Source: Streptomyces olindensis (lineage in GTDB: Bacteria; Actinomycetota; Actinomycetes; Streptomycetales; Streptomycetaceae). Taken from it: a stretch of DNA of 64,000 nucleotides. The notes beneath the pieces are model-generated. The model had not been told where the DNA came from, made no database searches, and was given only the letters and a program-made list of their open reading frames with translations. This document shows, piece by piece, positions 8,815 through 17,090 of the stretch (position 1 is its first letter; each line of letters starts with the position of its first letter). Location: contig JJOH01000007.1 of the NCBI GenBank assembly GCA_000696115.1, positions 1 through 64,000 of the forward strand. The letters run 5' to 3'. A program made the translations under genes and the position numbers.

Positions 8815-9072
8815 TCAGGTGCCGGGGGTCGTGGGAGTCGCCGACTCCCCGCTCCCGCGCTCCCGGGCCCCTTCGCGTGTGCGGCCCGCGGCGACCGGGC
8901 GGCGCGGGTTGCGGCGCAGGTATTCGCCCTCGAGCTGCGCCATGCGCTCGTTGTGGGCCCGCAGCGCGTCGTTCGAACCGTAGAGCAGCGTGTCGTGGCG
9001 CGTGCGGTGGATGGTCTCCAGCTCCTTCATGAGCTGCTGGTCGTCCAGCCGGTCAGGGTCCACTCCGGTCAT
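8815..9072 (-). CDS. DUF6158 family protein
   Basis: 85 residues starting MTGVDPDRLDDQQLMKELE. It is polar and helical, with a conserved-looking RTRHDTLLYGSNDALRAHNE core and an Arg-rich tail. I recognise it as the small actinobacterial family labelled DUF6158; no function is known. An in-frame ATG 30 bases upstream (9102) is an alternative start, but neither has a strong ribosome site; GAGCGGGG before 9072 is the better one. It is divergent from the Vms1-like gene and its 5' end overlaps that gene's SigB-type promoter. Confidence 0.6.
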   Translation of the reverse strand: MTGVDPDRLDDQQLMKELETIHRTRHDTLLYGSNDALRAHNERMAQLEGEYLRRNPRRPVAAGRTREGARERGSGESATPTTPGT

Positions 9073-9090
9073 GGTGTCGCCCCGCTCGTC

Positions 9091-9115
9091 GTGTTCGTTC
9101 ATGTGGTCCGGGTAC
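9091..9115 (+). promoter_or_regulatory. SigB-type promoter for the Vms1-like gene
   Basis: GTGT (9091-9094), 15 bases, GGGTAC (9110-9115), with the start codon 53 bases further on. It sits over the 5' end region of the divergent DUF6158 gene. Confidence 0.55.
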
Positions 9116-9167
9116 CCGCCCGGGGAGCAACTGAGCACTACCCCCGAGCGGCATCCGGGAGGGAGCC

Positions 9168-10268
9168 ATGGATCTCGCTTTTCTGCACCCACTGTACGAA
9201 CACCAGGGGCCCTGGGCCTCTGTGTACGTCGACACCTCCCGGCATACGGAGGACACCCCCCACGAGCGGCACCTGACGGCCCAGGCGATGGCCAGGGAGC
9301 TGGCCGCGCAGGGCGCGGACGAGGCGACCTGCCGGGCCGTGCAGAACGCGATCGAGGATCTGCGGCACTCGTCCGAACCGCATGGCCGGGCCCTGTTCGC
9401 CCGGGCGGGCCAGGTCGTCCTGGACCCGCCGCTGGTCCGTCCCCCGCAGGGCGGCGACTGGGCCGAGTGGGCGCCGCTGCCGCGGGTCACGCCGCTGCTG
9501 GAGCTGGCCGGTGAGAACCCGGTGTGCGTGGTGGCGTACGTCGACCGCAAGGGCGCGGACTTCGAGCTGCGCAGCGCTCTGGGCCGGGAGGACGCCGGGA
9601 GCGTCACCGGGCGCCAGTGGCCGGTGCACCGGACGAGTTCGGTGGACTGGTCCGAGCGGCATTTCCAGCTGCGGGTGGAGAACACCTGGGAGCACAACGC
9701 CGCGGAGATCGCCGACGCGCTCGCCGTGTGCCAGGAGGAGACCCGGGCCGACCTGCTGATTCTCGTCGGTGACGACCGTGAGCGGCGGTCCGTGTACGAG
9801 CGGCTGCCCAAGCGGCTGCACGACCTGGTCGTCGAGGCGCCGCACGGCACGGGCAGCCGGCTCCTCGACGAGGACGTCGAGCGGGCCCGCGCCGAGCACA
9901 TGGCGCGGCAGGCCGAGGCGGAGCTGGAGCGGTTCCGGGCCGCCCGTAACCCGGACGACGAGGGCCGGGCCGGGGCCGTGGAGGGCGTGCCCGCGCTGGT
10001 CGAGGCGGCGCGGGAGCATCGCATCGACGAGCTGCTGATCAGGCTGGACGGCCCGGACGCGCACCGCGAGGTGTGGATCGGCGAGGACCCGGACCAGCTG
10101 GCGGTGCGGCGCACGGACCTGAAGGTCCTGGGCGAGCAGAACTCCTGGCCGGCCCGGGCGGACGACGCGCTGATCCGGTCGGCGGTGGCGACGGACGCGG
10201 CCGCGCTGTCCGTCTCCGAGCACGAGGTGCCGGTGGGCGGCCTCGGGGCGCTGCTGCGCTGGAAGTGA
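9168..10268 (+). CDS. Vms1/Ankzf1-like (Rv2629-type) putative peptidyl-tRNA hydrolase
   Basis: 366 residues resembling the bacterial release-factor-1-like group that includes mycobacterial Rv2629 (start MDLAFLHPLYEHQGPWASVY). The layout fits: an N-terminal domain to about residue 130, a middle domain with VENTWEHNAAEIAD, and a C-terminal domain with ARADDALIRSAVATDAA and a final GLGALLRWK. Relatives are thought to release nascent chains from stalled tRNA, but this is a family prediction. The start has GGGAGGGAG directly upstream. Rv2629 belongs to the mycobacterial dormancy regulon, and here the gene has a SigB-type promoter beside an Hrp1-like gene. A hairpin follows it. Confidence 0.75.
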   Translation: MDLAFLHPLYEHQGPWASVYVDTSRHTEDTPHERHLTAQAMARELAAQGADEATCRAVQNAIEDLRHSSEPHGRALFARAGQVVLDPPLVRPPQGGDWAEWAPLPRVTPLLELAGENPVCVVAYVDRKGADFELRSALGREDAGSVTGRQWPVHRTSSVDWSERHFQLRVENTWEHNAAEIADALAVCQEETRADLLILVGDDRERRSVYERLPKRLHDLVVEAPHGTGSRLLDEDVERARAEHMARQAEAELERFRAARNPDDEGRAGAVEGVPALVEAAREHRIDELLIRLDGPDAHREVWIGEDPDQLAVRRTDLKVLGEQNSWPARADDALIRSAVATDAAALSVSEHEVPVGGLGALLRWK

Positions 10269-10302
10269 GCGGACGGGCTCCGCCCCCCAGCTCCAGCCCC
10301 CG

Positions 10303-10322
10303 GAGCTCCAGCCCTGGAGCTC
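10303..10322. terminator. Bidirectional hairpin terminator
   Basis: GAGCTCCA and TGGAGCTC form a perfect 8-bp stem with loop GCCC between two convergent genes. It reaches the stop codon of the ABC-F gene. No T-run. Confidence 0.6.
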
Positions 10323-11941
10323 TAGCGCGCTCGTTCCACCCGGCGTTCGTCCCAGACCGGGTCCGGGGTCTCCCGGACCCGTCCGTCGCTGCCGAAGACC
10401 AGATAGCGGTCGAAGGAGCGGGCGAACCAGCGGTCGTGGGTGACCGCGAGGACCGTGCCGTCGAAGGCCTCCAGGCCCTCCTGGAGGGCCTCGGCGGACT
10501 CCAGGTCCAGGTTGTCGGTGGGCTCGTCGAGCAGCAGGGCCGTCACGCCCTGGAGCTCCAGCAGGAGGATCTGGAAGCGGGCCTGCTGGCCGCCGGACAG
10601 GCGTTCGAACGTCTGCTCGGCCTGGTTCGTCAGCTCGTAGCGGCGCAGCCGGGACATGGCGGCGCCGCGGTCCTGGGAGTGCTCGGTCCAGAGGATGTCC
10701 AGGAGCGTGCGGCCCTCCAGTTCCGGATGGGCGTGCGTCTGGGCGAAGTGGCCGGGCACGACCCGGGCGCCGAGCTTCCACTCCCCCGTGTGCGCCACGG
10801 CGTCCCCGGCGAGCAGCCGCAGGAAGTGCGACTTGCCGGAGCCGTTGGAGCCGAGGACGGCGACGCGTTCGCCGTAGAAGACCTCCAGGTCGAAGGGTTT
10901 CATCAGGCCCGTGAGTTCGAGTCCCTGACAGGTGATGGCCCGCACGCCCGTGCGGCCGCCCTTGAGCCGCATCCTGATGTCCTGCTCGCGGGGCGGCTCC
11001 GGGGGCGGTCCGGCCTCCTCGAACTTGCGCAGGCGGGTCTGGGCGGCCTGGTAGCGGGAGGACATCTCGTGGCTGATGGTGGCGGCCTGACGCAGGTTCA
11101 GCACCAGCTTCTTCAGCTGGGCGTGCTTCTCGTCCCAGCGCCTGCGCAACTCCTCGAAGCGGGCGAAGCGTTCACGGCGGGCCTCGTGGTACGTGGCGAA
11201 GCCGCCGCCGTGCACCCAGGCGTCGGCGCCGGTGGGGCTGGGTTCCAAGGAGATGATCCGCTGGGCGGCGCGGGCGAGGAGTTCGCGGTCGTGGGAGACG
11301 AACAGGACGGTCTTGCGGGTCTCGGCGAGCCGTTCCTCCAGCCAGCGCTTGCCGGGGACGTCCAGGTAGTTGTCGGGCTCGTCGAGGAGGAGGACCTCGT
11401 CGGTACCGCGCAGGAGGGCCTCCAGGACGAGGCGTTTCTGCTCACCACCGGAGAGGGTGCGGACCTGGCGCCACTGCGCCTTCTCGTAGGGGATCCCCAG
11501 CGCGGCCGTGGTGCACATGTCCCACAGCGTCTCGGCCTCGTAGCCGCGGGCCTCGGCCCAGTCGGCCAGCGCCTGGGCGTACTTCAGCTGGGCGGCCTCG
11601 TCGTCGACGGTCATGATGGCGTGCTCGGCGGCGTCCACGGCACGGGCCGCGTCGCGGATACGGGGGGTCGCGACGGACACGAGGAGGTCCCGGACGGTCG
11701 TCTCGTCGCGTACGGATCCGATGAACTGCCGCATCACGCCCAGGCCGCCGCCGACGGTGACGGATCCGCCGTGCGGTCGGATCTCACCGGCGAGCATGCG
11801 GAGCAGGGTGGTCTTCCCGGCGCCGTTGGGCCCCACGAGGGCGACCACGGCGCCCTCCCCCACCCGGAAGGACACATCACCCAGCAACGCCCGTCCGTCG
11901 GGCAGGTAGTACTCCAGGTGCGCGGCTTCGAGGTGACCCAT
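10322..11941 (-). CDS. ABC-F family ATPase (ribosome-associated type)
   Basis: 539 residues with two soluble ATP-binding cassettes and no membrane segment. The first has Walker A GPNGAGKTT (about 37-45), LSGGEQKRL and LLLDEPDNYLD. The second has GSNGSGKS (about 355), LSGGQQARF and LLLDEPTDNLD. A charged, helical linker (RRRWDEKHAQLKKLVLNLRQ) joins them. ABC-F proteins act at the ribosomal E-site; some give antibiotic resistance, others are translation factors. Which one this is cannot be told. The start at MGHLEAAHLEYY (11941) has CGGAGA upstream; ten extra in-frame residues before it look non-coding. Confidence 0.9.
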   Translation of the reverse strand: MGHLEAAHLEYYLPDGRALLGDVSFRVGEGAVVALVGPNGAGKTTLLRMLAGEIRPHGGSVTVGGGLGVMRQFIGSVRDETTVRDLLVSVATPRIRDAARAVDAAEHAIMTVDDEAAQLKYAQALADWAEARGYEAETLWDMCTTAALGIPYEKAQWRQVRTLSGGEQKRLVLEALLRGTDEVLLLDEPDNYLDVPGKRWLEERLAETRKTVLFVSHDRELLARAAQRIISLEPSPTGADAWVHGGGFATYHEARRERFARFEELRRRWDEKHAQLKKLVLNLRQAATISHEMSSRYQAAQTRLRKFEEAGPPPEPPREQDIRMRLKGGRTGVRAITCQGLELTGLMKPFDLEVFYGERVAVLGSNGSGKSHFLRLLAGDAVAHTGEWKLGARVVPGHFAQTHAHPELEGRTLLDILWTEHSQDRGAAMSRLRRYELTNQAEQTFERLSGGQQARFQILLLELQGVTALLLDEPTDNLDLESAEALQEGLEAFDGTVLAVTHDRWFARSFDRYLVFGSDGRVRETPDPVWDERRVERAR

Positions 11942-12041
11942 GCCCGCGATTCTCCGGGGCGCCTCACACACCGGGCAAACGCATTTCCATGGTCGCGCCG
12001 GACATCCGCCCGAGGCGTGTGCCCCTGCGGGCCCCGGAGGG

Positions 12042-12920
12042 TCAGGCCGCCGAGTTCAGCAGGTCGGCCAGTACGTCGGGCCGTTCCAGTGCGATGAAGT
12101 GGCCGGCCTTGGGCACCTGCGTGAAGTCGGCGGTCGGCAACAACTCCTCGTTGGCTCGTCTGTCCGAGGGGCGGGACCAGTCCCGCTCGCCGTAGACGAG
12201 GTGGATGGGTGCCTTGACCTCGGGGTAGCGCGAGCGGGCGGCGATGAGGCTGGGCAGGGCCTGGTACACCGCCCGGGCGACGGTGGAGTAGCCGGGGCGG
12301 CCGCCCACCTGGAGGAGTTCGTCCACGTAGTCCTCGCGCAGCGCGCTCCTGTCGCCGAGGCCGCCCTGAAGGATCTTGCGCAGGGCGGGCTTGGGCTCCA
12401 CCCCCGCGATCACCGGCCCCACCCCCGGGGTGAGGACACCGCCGACCACCACGCGGGCGAGGAGGGAGGACCGGGCGATCCCGCCGCGGAAGTCGTAGGC
12501 GTTGACCGCGACGACGCGCCGGACCCGCTCCGGGAGATCGGCGGCGGTGGTCAGGGCGAGCACCGCCCCCATGGACTCCCCGACCAGCGTCACGTCGTGG
12601 AGGTCGAGTTCGGTCAGGAGCCGCTCGACGCCCGCGCGCATGGCCGGCTCGTCGTACGACGCCCCGGGCACGATCTCGGAGTAGCCCATCCCCGGCAGGT
12701 CGAGGGCGTGGACGGTGTAGCGGTCCGCGATCAGCGGGACGAGGTGGCGGAAGTGCTCGGCCTGCGTGCGCACGGTGTGCAGCAGGACCAAGGGGGCGCC
12801 GGTGCCCGCCCTGAGGTAGCGCAGCGTCCCCTCACGGCCGTCGAGTCCCGCCCGCGGGGCGAGGGTGTGGCTGGTGGTCCCCGGAACGTGGATCGTGGGG
12901 CGTGACTCGCGGTCGGACAT
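12042..12920 (-). CDS. Alpha/beta hydrolase
   Basis: 292 residues of the alpha/beta-hydrolase fold. The nucleophile elbow is GESMG (Ser about residue 114), the oxyanion region LLHTVRTQAEHF, the acid probably in YGERDWSRPSD, and the His in KAGHFIALERP. No signal peptide, so cytoplasmic. The substrate is unknown; esters, lactones or epoxides are all possible. The start has AAGGAG seven bases upstream. It is divergent from a TetR regulator, and four copies of one palindrome fill the gap, so it is very likely repressed by that regulator. Confidence 0.88.
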   Translation of the reverse strand: MSDRESRPTIHVPGTTSHTLAPRAGLDGREGTLRYLRAGTGAPLVLLHTVRTQAEHFRHLVPLIADRYTVHALDLPGMGYSEIVPGASYDEPAMRAGVERLLTELDLHDVTLVGESMGAVLALTTAADLPERVRRVVAVNAYDFRGGIARSSLLARVVVGGVLTPGVGPVIAGVEPKPALRKILQGGLGDRSALREDYVDELLQVGGRPGYSTVARAVYQALPSLIAARSRYPEVKAPIHLVYGERDWSRPSDRRANEELLPTADFTQVPKAGHFIALERPDVLADLLNSAA

Positions 12921-12960
12921 CTCGCCGACTCCTTGCCTGTGAAGGGGTTTCGGCCACGGT

Positions 12961-13092
12961 AAACCGATCGGTTTCGGGGCGCAAGCGCCACGGCTTGCGG
13001 GAGTGAAACCGATCGGTTTACGATGATGAAACTGATCGGTTTCTCGCTGCGGGGCGAGCCGTGAACCGAATCCCCAGGAAACCGATCGGTCT
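12961..13092. promoter_or_regulatory. Four palindromic TetR operators in the divergent promoter
   Basis: AAACCGATCGGTTT occurs perfectly at 12961-12974 and 13006-13019. Near-perfect copies lie at 13029-13042 (AAACTGATCGGTTT) and 13079-13092 (AAACCGATCGGTCT). They sit between the hydrolase (start 12920) and the TetR gene (start 13125). The last copy lies about where the -35 of the regulator promoter should be, since TTAACCT a few bases before its ATG looks like a -10. This implies autoregulation plus control of the hydrolase. Confidence 0.85.
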
Positions 13093-13124
13093 GCATCGCG
13101 TCCGCTTCGGGTTAACCTCGCGGC

Positions 13125-13694
13125 ATGACCACCGAAGGGAAACCGAGCCCCAGGGAGCGCCTGCTGGAGGCGGCGGCCACGCTCACCTACCGCGACGGCG
13201 TCAACATCGGCGTCGAGGCGCTGTGCAAGGCGGCGGGGGTGTCGAAGCGCTCCATGTACCAGCTGTTCGACAGCAAGGACGAACTCCTGGCGGCGAGCCT
13301 GAGGGAGCGCGCCGCCGCCTACGTGGCGACTCTCCTGCCCGCGGCGGACGACGGCCGGTCACCCCGCGAGCGGATCCTGCACGTCTTCGCACAGGTGGAA
13401 GCACAGGCCGGCGCCCCCGAGTTCCACGGCTGCCGGTACCTGGCCGTGCAGATCGAGCTCAAGGACCAGAGCCACCCCGCGAGCCGGGTCGCCCATCAGA
13501 TCAAGGCGAACCTGACCGCCTTCTTCCGCGCCGAGGCCGAACGGGGCGGGGCGGGCGATCCGGATCTGCTGGCCCGGCAGCTCAGCCTGGTCTTCGACGG
13601 CGCCAGCGCCCGCGCGGGAATCCAGGCCGACAACCTCACCGGGCTCGTCGCGCCCACGGTGACCACCCTGCTCGACGCGGCAGGCGTGCTCTGA
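13125..13694 (+). CDS. TetR family transcriptional regulator
   Basis: 189 residues. The N-terminal helix-turn-helix reads ALCKAAGVSKRSMYQLFDSKDE (about residues 31-52 in two overlapping halves), in the standard TetR setting. The C-terminal ligand domain is divergent from anything I can name. There is no ribosome site; TTAACC eight bases before the ATG suggests a leaderless transcript. It should bind the four palindromes upstream and repress both itself and the divergent hydrolase until a small ligand, perhaps the hydrolase substrate, is present. Confidence 0.88.
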   Translation: MTTEGKPSPRERLLEAAATLTYRDGVNIGVEALCKAAGVSKRSMYQLFDSKDELLAASLRERAAAYVATLLPAADDGRSPRERILHVFAQVEAQAGAPEFHGCRYLAVQIELKDQSHPASRVAHQIKANLTAFFRAEAERGGAGDPDLLARQLSLVFDGASARAGIQADNLTGLVAPTVTTLLDAAGVL

Positions 13695-13706
13695 CGCATC
13701 TCCCGT

Positions 13707-13729
13707 CCGGAAGCCCCCTGACTTCCCGG
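13707..13729. terminator. Weak hairpin between convergent genes
   Basis: CCGGAAG and CTTCCCGG pair with one bulged base around an eight-base loop, between the TetR and MOSC genes. Confidence 0.3.
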
Positions 13730-13744
13730 CGGTACGGAGAACCG

Positions 13745-14287
13745 TCAGACCCGCTCCAACGCCCGGTGGGGTCCGGCAGGCAGCTCCGCCTCGATCCGGT
13801 CGCCGGGGCGGACCACGCCCCCTTCCCGCACCACGCTCATGATCCCGGCCTTGCGCACGACGTTCCCCGCCTCGTCCCGGCCGACGACCCGCTTCAGCAG
13901 TCCGTCCTGGAAGGTGTCGATCTGGAGGCAGGGGTTGCGCAGGCCGGTGACCTCCAGGACCGCGGACTCCCCGATGCGCAGCAGCGTGCCGGCCGGCAGG
14001 CCGAGCAGGTCGATGCCCGCCGTGGTGATGTTCTCGCCGAGCTCACCGGGCGCCACCTCGAACCCGTCCGCGGCGACCTCCGCGAAGAGCTCCTCGTGCA
14101 TGAGGTGGACCTGGCGCAGGTTCGGCTGCGTGGGGTCCTGCGCGACGCGCGAGCGGTGCTTGACCGTCACCCCGGCGTGCACGTCCCCCTCCACCCCGAG
14201 GCCGGCGAGCAGGGTGATGCTGTCCCGGTTCGGCTTGGTGAACGAGTACTCCCCGTTGCTGCTGACCGCCGTCACGCGCCCGCTCAT
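13745..14287 (-). CDS. MOSC domain protein
   Basis: 180 residues, one MOSC domain. The features seen are GVEGDVHAG near the N-terminus, RQVHLMHEELF, GELGENITTAGIDL and the conserved cysteine in GLRNPCLQIDTF. MOSC domains carry a molybdenum cofactor or sulfur, as in mARC and YiiM-type enzymes that reduce N-hydroxylated compounds. The start at 14287 has GGGGGGAG eight bases upstream; a 65-residue extension in frame has no support. It is divergent from the PAP2-kinase gene. Confidence 0.85.
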   Translation of the reverse strand: MSGRVTAVSSNGEYSFTKPNRDSITLLAGLGVEGDVHAGVTVKHRSRVAQDPTQPNLRQVHLMHEELFAEVAADGFEVAPGELGENITTAGIDLLGLPAGTLLRIGESAVLEVTGLRNPCLQIDTFQDGLLKRVVGRDEAGNVVRKAGIMSVVREGGVVRPGDRIEAELPAGPHRALERV

Positions 14288-14348
14288 GTCGTCGTCTCCC
14301 CCGATTCGGTCACCATGATCAACCCAGAGCTTGCCCCGTGGGCGGACG

Positions 14349-14372
14349 GTGTGTCCACCCCCCACCGGGTAC
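14349..14372 (+). promoter_or_regulatory. SigB-type promoter for the PAP2-kinase gene
   Basis: GTGT (14349-14352), 14 bases, GGGTAC (14367-14372). Only nine bases separate it from the ATG at 14382, so the transcript would be leaderless or nearly so, which agrees with the lack of a ribosome site. Confidence 0.5.
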
Positions 14373-14381
14373 CCGCATCCC

Positions 14382-15879
14382 ATGACGACCCCCGACCTGG
14401 ACCTCACCACCAGGAAGCCCGGGCACCATCCCCTGCGCGACCGCGCCCTCGCCTGGGACCGCCGTCTCCTCGGGGCCGCCACGTCCGGGCACTGGCCGGG
14501 GGCCGACTCCGTGCTGCCGCGTCTGAGCCGCGGCGCGGACCACGGCGTGCTGTGGTGCGCGGCCGCCGCCGCCCTCGCGGCGAGCCGTACCCCCCCGCGC
14601 CCGCCGTGCGGCGAGCCGCGGACTGGCCTCGCTGGGCCTCGCCTCCCTCGCCGTCCGCACCCTCGGCAAGCGCTCGGTCCGCCGCCCCGGCCCGGCGCTC
14701 GCCCCGGTCCCGCTGCTCCGGAGGGTGCCGCGGCGGCCGATCACCACGTCGTTCCCCTCCGGGCACGCCGCGTCGGCCGCCGCCTTCGCCGTCGGCGTCA
14801 CCCTGGAGTCCCCGGCCTGGGGCGCGGTCGTCACCCCGGTGGCCGCCTCGGTCGCCCTCTCCCGCGTCTCCACCGGCGAGCACTTCCCCAGCGACGTCCT
14901 GGCGGGCGCCGCCCTGGGCGTGGGCGCCGCGTTCGCCGTCCGGGGCCTGGTGCCGACGCGGGGGCAGGCCACCCCGCCGGCCCGCCCCCGCGCCGAGGTC
15001 CCGGCGCTGCTGGAGGGCGAGGGGCTCGTCCTCGTCGCGAACACCGCCTCGGGATCCGCCGAGCGGGCCCGTGCCCTGCGGGACGCCCTGCCGCGCGCCG
15101 AGATCGTCGAATGCCCACCGGAGGACGTCCCGGCCGAGCTGGAGAAGGCGGCCTCCCGGGCCCGGGTCCTCGGGGTGTGCGGCGGCGACGGCACCGTGAA
15201 CACCGCCGCCCGGGTCGCGCTGCGCTCCGGCCTGCCCCTGGCGGTGCTGCCCGGCGGCACCCTCAACCACTTCGCCTACGACCTGGGCGTGGAGGACGTA
15301 CGCGATCTCGCCCGCGCCCTGCGCCAGGGCGACGCCGTGCGCGTGGACGTGGGGCGCTACTCCTGCGGCGGCGAGCAGGGCCTCTTCCTCAACACGTGCA
15401 GCGTCGGCGTCTATCCGGAGCTGGTGCGCGAGCGGGAGCGCTGGTCGCACCGGATCGGCGGCTGGCCGGCCGGCGTGCTCGCGGCGCTGCGCGTGCTGCG
15501 GGCCGACCGGCACCCGCTGGAGGCGGAGTTCCAGGGCCGTACCCGGCCCCTGTGGCTGCTGTTCGCGGGGAACGGCACCTATCACCGCATGGGACTCGCG
15601 TCCGGACGGCGGCTGGACCTCGCGGACGGGCAGCTCGACGTGCGGGTCGTGCACGGCGGCCGCCGGCCGGCGGCGCGGCTGCTCGCCGCCGCCCTCGCGG
15701 GGCCCCTGACCCGCTCCCCCGCGCACGCGGCCGTCCAGGTGGGCCGGCTGCGCCTGGACCACGTGGCGCCCGGCACGCTCCTCGCCTACGACGGCGAAGT
15801 GACCGAGGTGGAGGGCCGCGTGGAGCTGGAGAAGCTGCCCGAGGCGCTGACCGTGTACCGGCCCATCACCGGCTACTGA
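14382..15879 (+). pseudogene. PAP2 phosphatase - diacylglycerol kinase fusion, frameshifted
   Basis: The gene starts MTTPDLDLTTRKPG and the frame holds to AAALAASRTP. There a run of seven C (14590-14596) shifts it. Dropping one C restores a continuous protein: RAASRGLASLGLASLAVRTL, then the PAP2 motifs KRSVRRP, PSGHAAS and SRVSTGEHFPSDVLAGA, then a lipid kinase domain with GGDGTVN and LPGGTLNHFAYDLG. The intact product would be about 498 residues: a membrane lipid phosphatase joined to a DAGK/sphingosine-kinase-like enzyme. As written, a plus-frame ORF from 14725 (384 residues) could still yield the kinase half. The C-run could be a sequencing error or a slippery, phase-variable site. Confidence 0.75.
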
Positions 15880-15955
15880 CACACCACCACCACCCCATCG
15901 TCCACATACTGGTACGCGGGTCTCATCATTCGGCCGGGCTGCGTACGGTGATCTC

Positions 15956-16810
15956 ATGCCGACCGGAACGGAAGGGGTGGGATCCGCCATGCCGGAACCA
16001 CGGGAGACCGCCGTCTACACCCACGGGCACCACGAGTCCGTACTGCGCTCGCACACCTGGCGGACCGCCGCCAACTCGGCCGCGTACCTGCTGCCTTCGC
16101 TCAAGCCCCACATGAAGGTCCTGGACATCGGCTGCGGGCCGGGCACCATCACCGCCGACCTGGCGGAGCTCGTACCGGACGGGCACGTCACCGGTGTCGA
16201 CCGGGCGCCGGAGATCCTGGAGCAGGCCCGGGCCACGGCGGCCGGACAGGGCCTGGCCAACGTCGACTTCGCGGTCGCCGACGTGCACGCCCTGGACTAC
16301 CCGGACGACACGTTCTGCGTCGTCCACGCCCACCAGGTGCTCCAGCACGTGGGGGACCCCGTGCGGGCGCTGCGCGAGATGCGGCGGGTCGTCCGGCCCG
16401 GCGGTATCGTCGCCGTACGGGACGCCGACTACGAGGCCATGACCTGGTATCCGGCGTCCGAGGGGCTCGACCGCTGGCTGGACCTGTACCGCCGGGTCGC
16501 CCGCGCCAACGGCGGTGAGCCGGACGCCGGGCGCCGGCTGAAGGCGTGGGCGCTGCGGGCCGGTCTCACCGACATCACGGCGACCTCCGCCACCTGGACC
16601 TTCGCCGCGCCCGAGGAGCGGGCGTGGTGGAGCGGACTGTGGGCCGACCGCACACTGGCGTCGGCGTACGCGGACCGGGCCCGGCAGGGCGGGCACGCCA
16701 CGACACGGGAGTTGCGGGACGTGGCCGATGCCTGGCGGGAATGGGGCGCGCGGGAGGACGGCTGGTTCAGCGTGCTGCACGGAGAAATTCTCTGCCGAAA
16801 GGAAGCCTGA
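15956..16810 (+). CDS. Class I SAM-dependent methyltransferase
   Basis: 284 residues (or 273 from an internal ATG at 15989). Motif I is VLDIGCGPGTITADLA, motif II GVDRAPEILEQA, the post-II acid loop is FAVADVHALDYPDD, and motif III lies near RVVRPGGIVAVRD. It belongs to the UbiE/Methyltransf_11-like group; the substrate is unknown. The first ATG has GGTGATCTC just upstream, which may be a leaderless promoter (TACGGT) rather than a ribosome site, while the second follows GGAAGGGG at a longer distance. It stands between the PAP2-kinase gene and a small hydrophobic protein. Confidence 0.85.
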   Translation: MPTGTEGVGSAMPEPRETAVYTHGHHESVLRSHTWRTAANSAAYLLPSLKPHMKVLDIGCGPGTITADLAELVPDGHVTGVDRAPEILEQARATAAGQGLANVDFAVADVHALDYPDDTFCVVHAHQVLQHVGDPVRALREMRRVVRPGGIVAVRDADYEAMTWYPASEGLDRWLDLYRRVARANGGEPDAGRRLKAWALRAGLTDITATSATWTFAAPEERAWWSGLWADRTLASAYADRARQGGHATTRELRDVADAWREWGAREDGWFSVLHGEILCRKEA

Positions 16811-16852
16811 AACCCGGTTTCCGGGACACTCTGAAAGCAGGAGGTTCGAATT

Positions 16853-17023
16853 ATGGTTCCCATCCTGCTGGTGCTGCTTCTGGCCTTGGTTCTGTTCGGC
16901 GCCGGATTTGCAGTAAAGGTACTCTGGTGGATCGCGCTGGCGGTTCTCGTCCTGTGGCTGCTGGGATTCTTCGTCCGTGGCACGTCGGCAGCCGGCGGAC
17001 GGGGGCGTTGGTACAGGTGGTGA
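16853..17023 (+). CDS. Small hydrophobic membrane protein
   Basis: A 56-residue protein with an excellent ribosome site (GCAGGAGG, seven bases from the ATG). Two hydrophobic helices follow each other (MVPILLVLLLALVLFGAG and WWIALAVLVLWLLGFF) and a basic tail ends GRGRWYRW. It resembles the short actinobacterial membrane proteins labelled hydrophobic protein or Lmo0937-like, of unknown function and often stress-linked. It is convergent with the gas-vesicle operon and closed by a strong hairpin. Confidence 0.75.
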   Translation: MVPILLVLLLALVLFGAGFAVKVLWWIALAVLVLWLLGFFVRGTSAAGGRGRWYRW

Positions 17024-17027
17024 ATGG

Positions 17028-17090
17028 GCCACCGTGAAGGTGGCGAAGTAACCCCCCGCTTCCCCGGGACCGACTCAGTCCCGGGGAAGC
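17028..17090. terminator. Two hairpins ending the gvp operon and the hydrophobic-protein gene
   Basis: The main hairpin pairs GCTTCCCCGGGAC (17058-17070) with GTCCCGGGGAAGC (17078-17090): 13 perfect base pairs and a seven-base loop. The gvpK stop codon spans the loop-stem edge. A smaller one, GCCACC-GTGAA-GGTGGC (17028-17044), lies beside it. Both orientations can use them. Confidence 0.85.
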
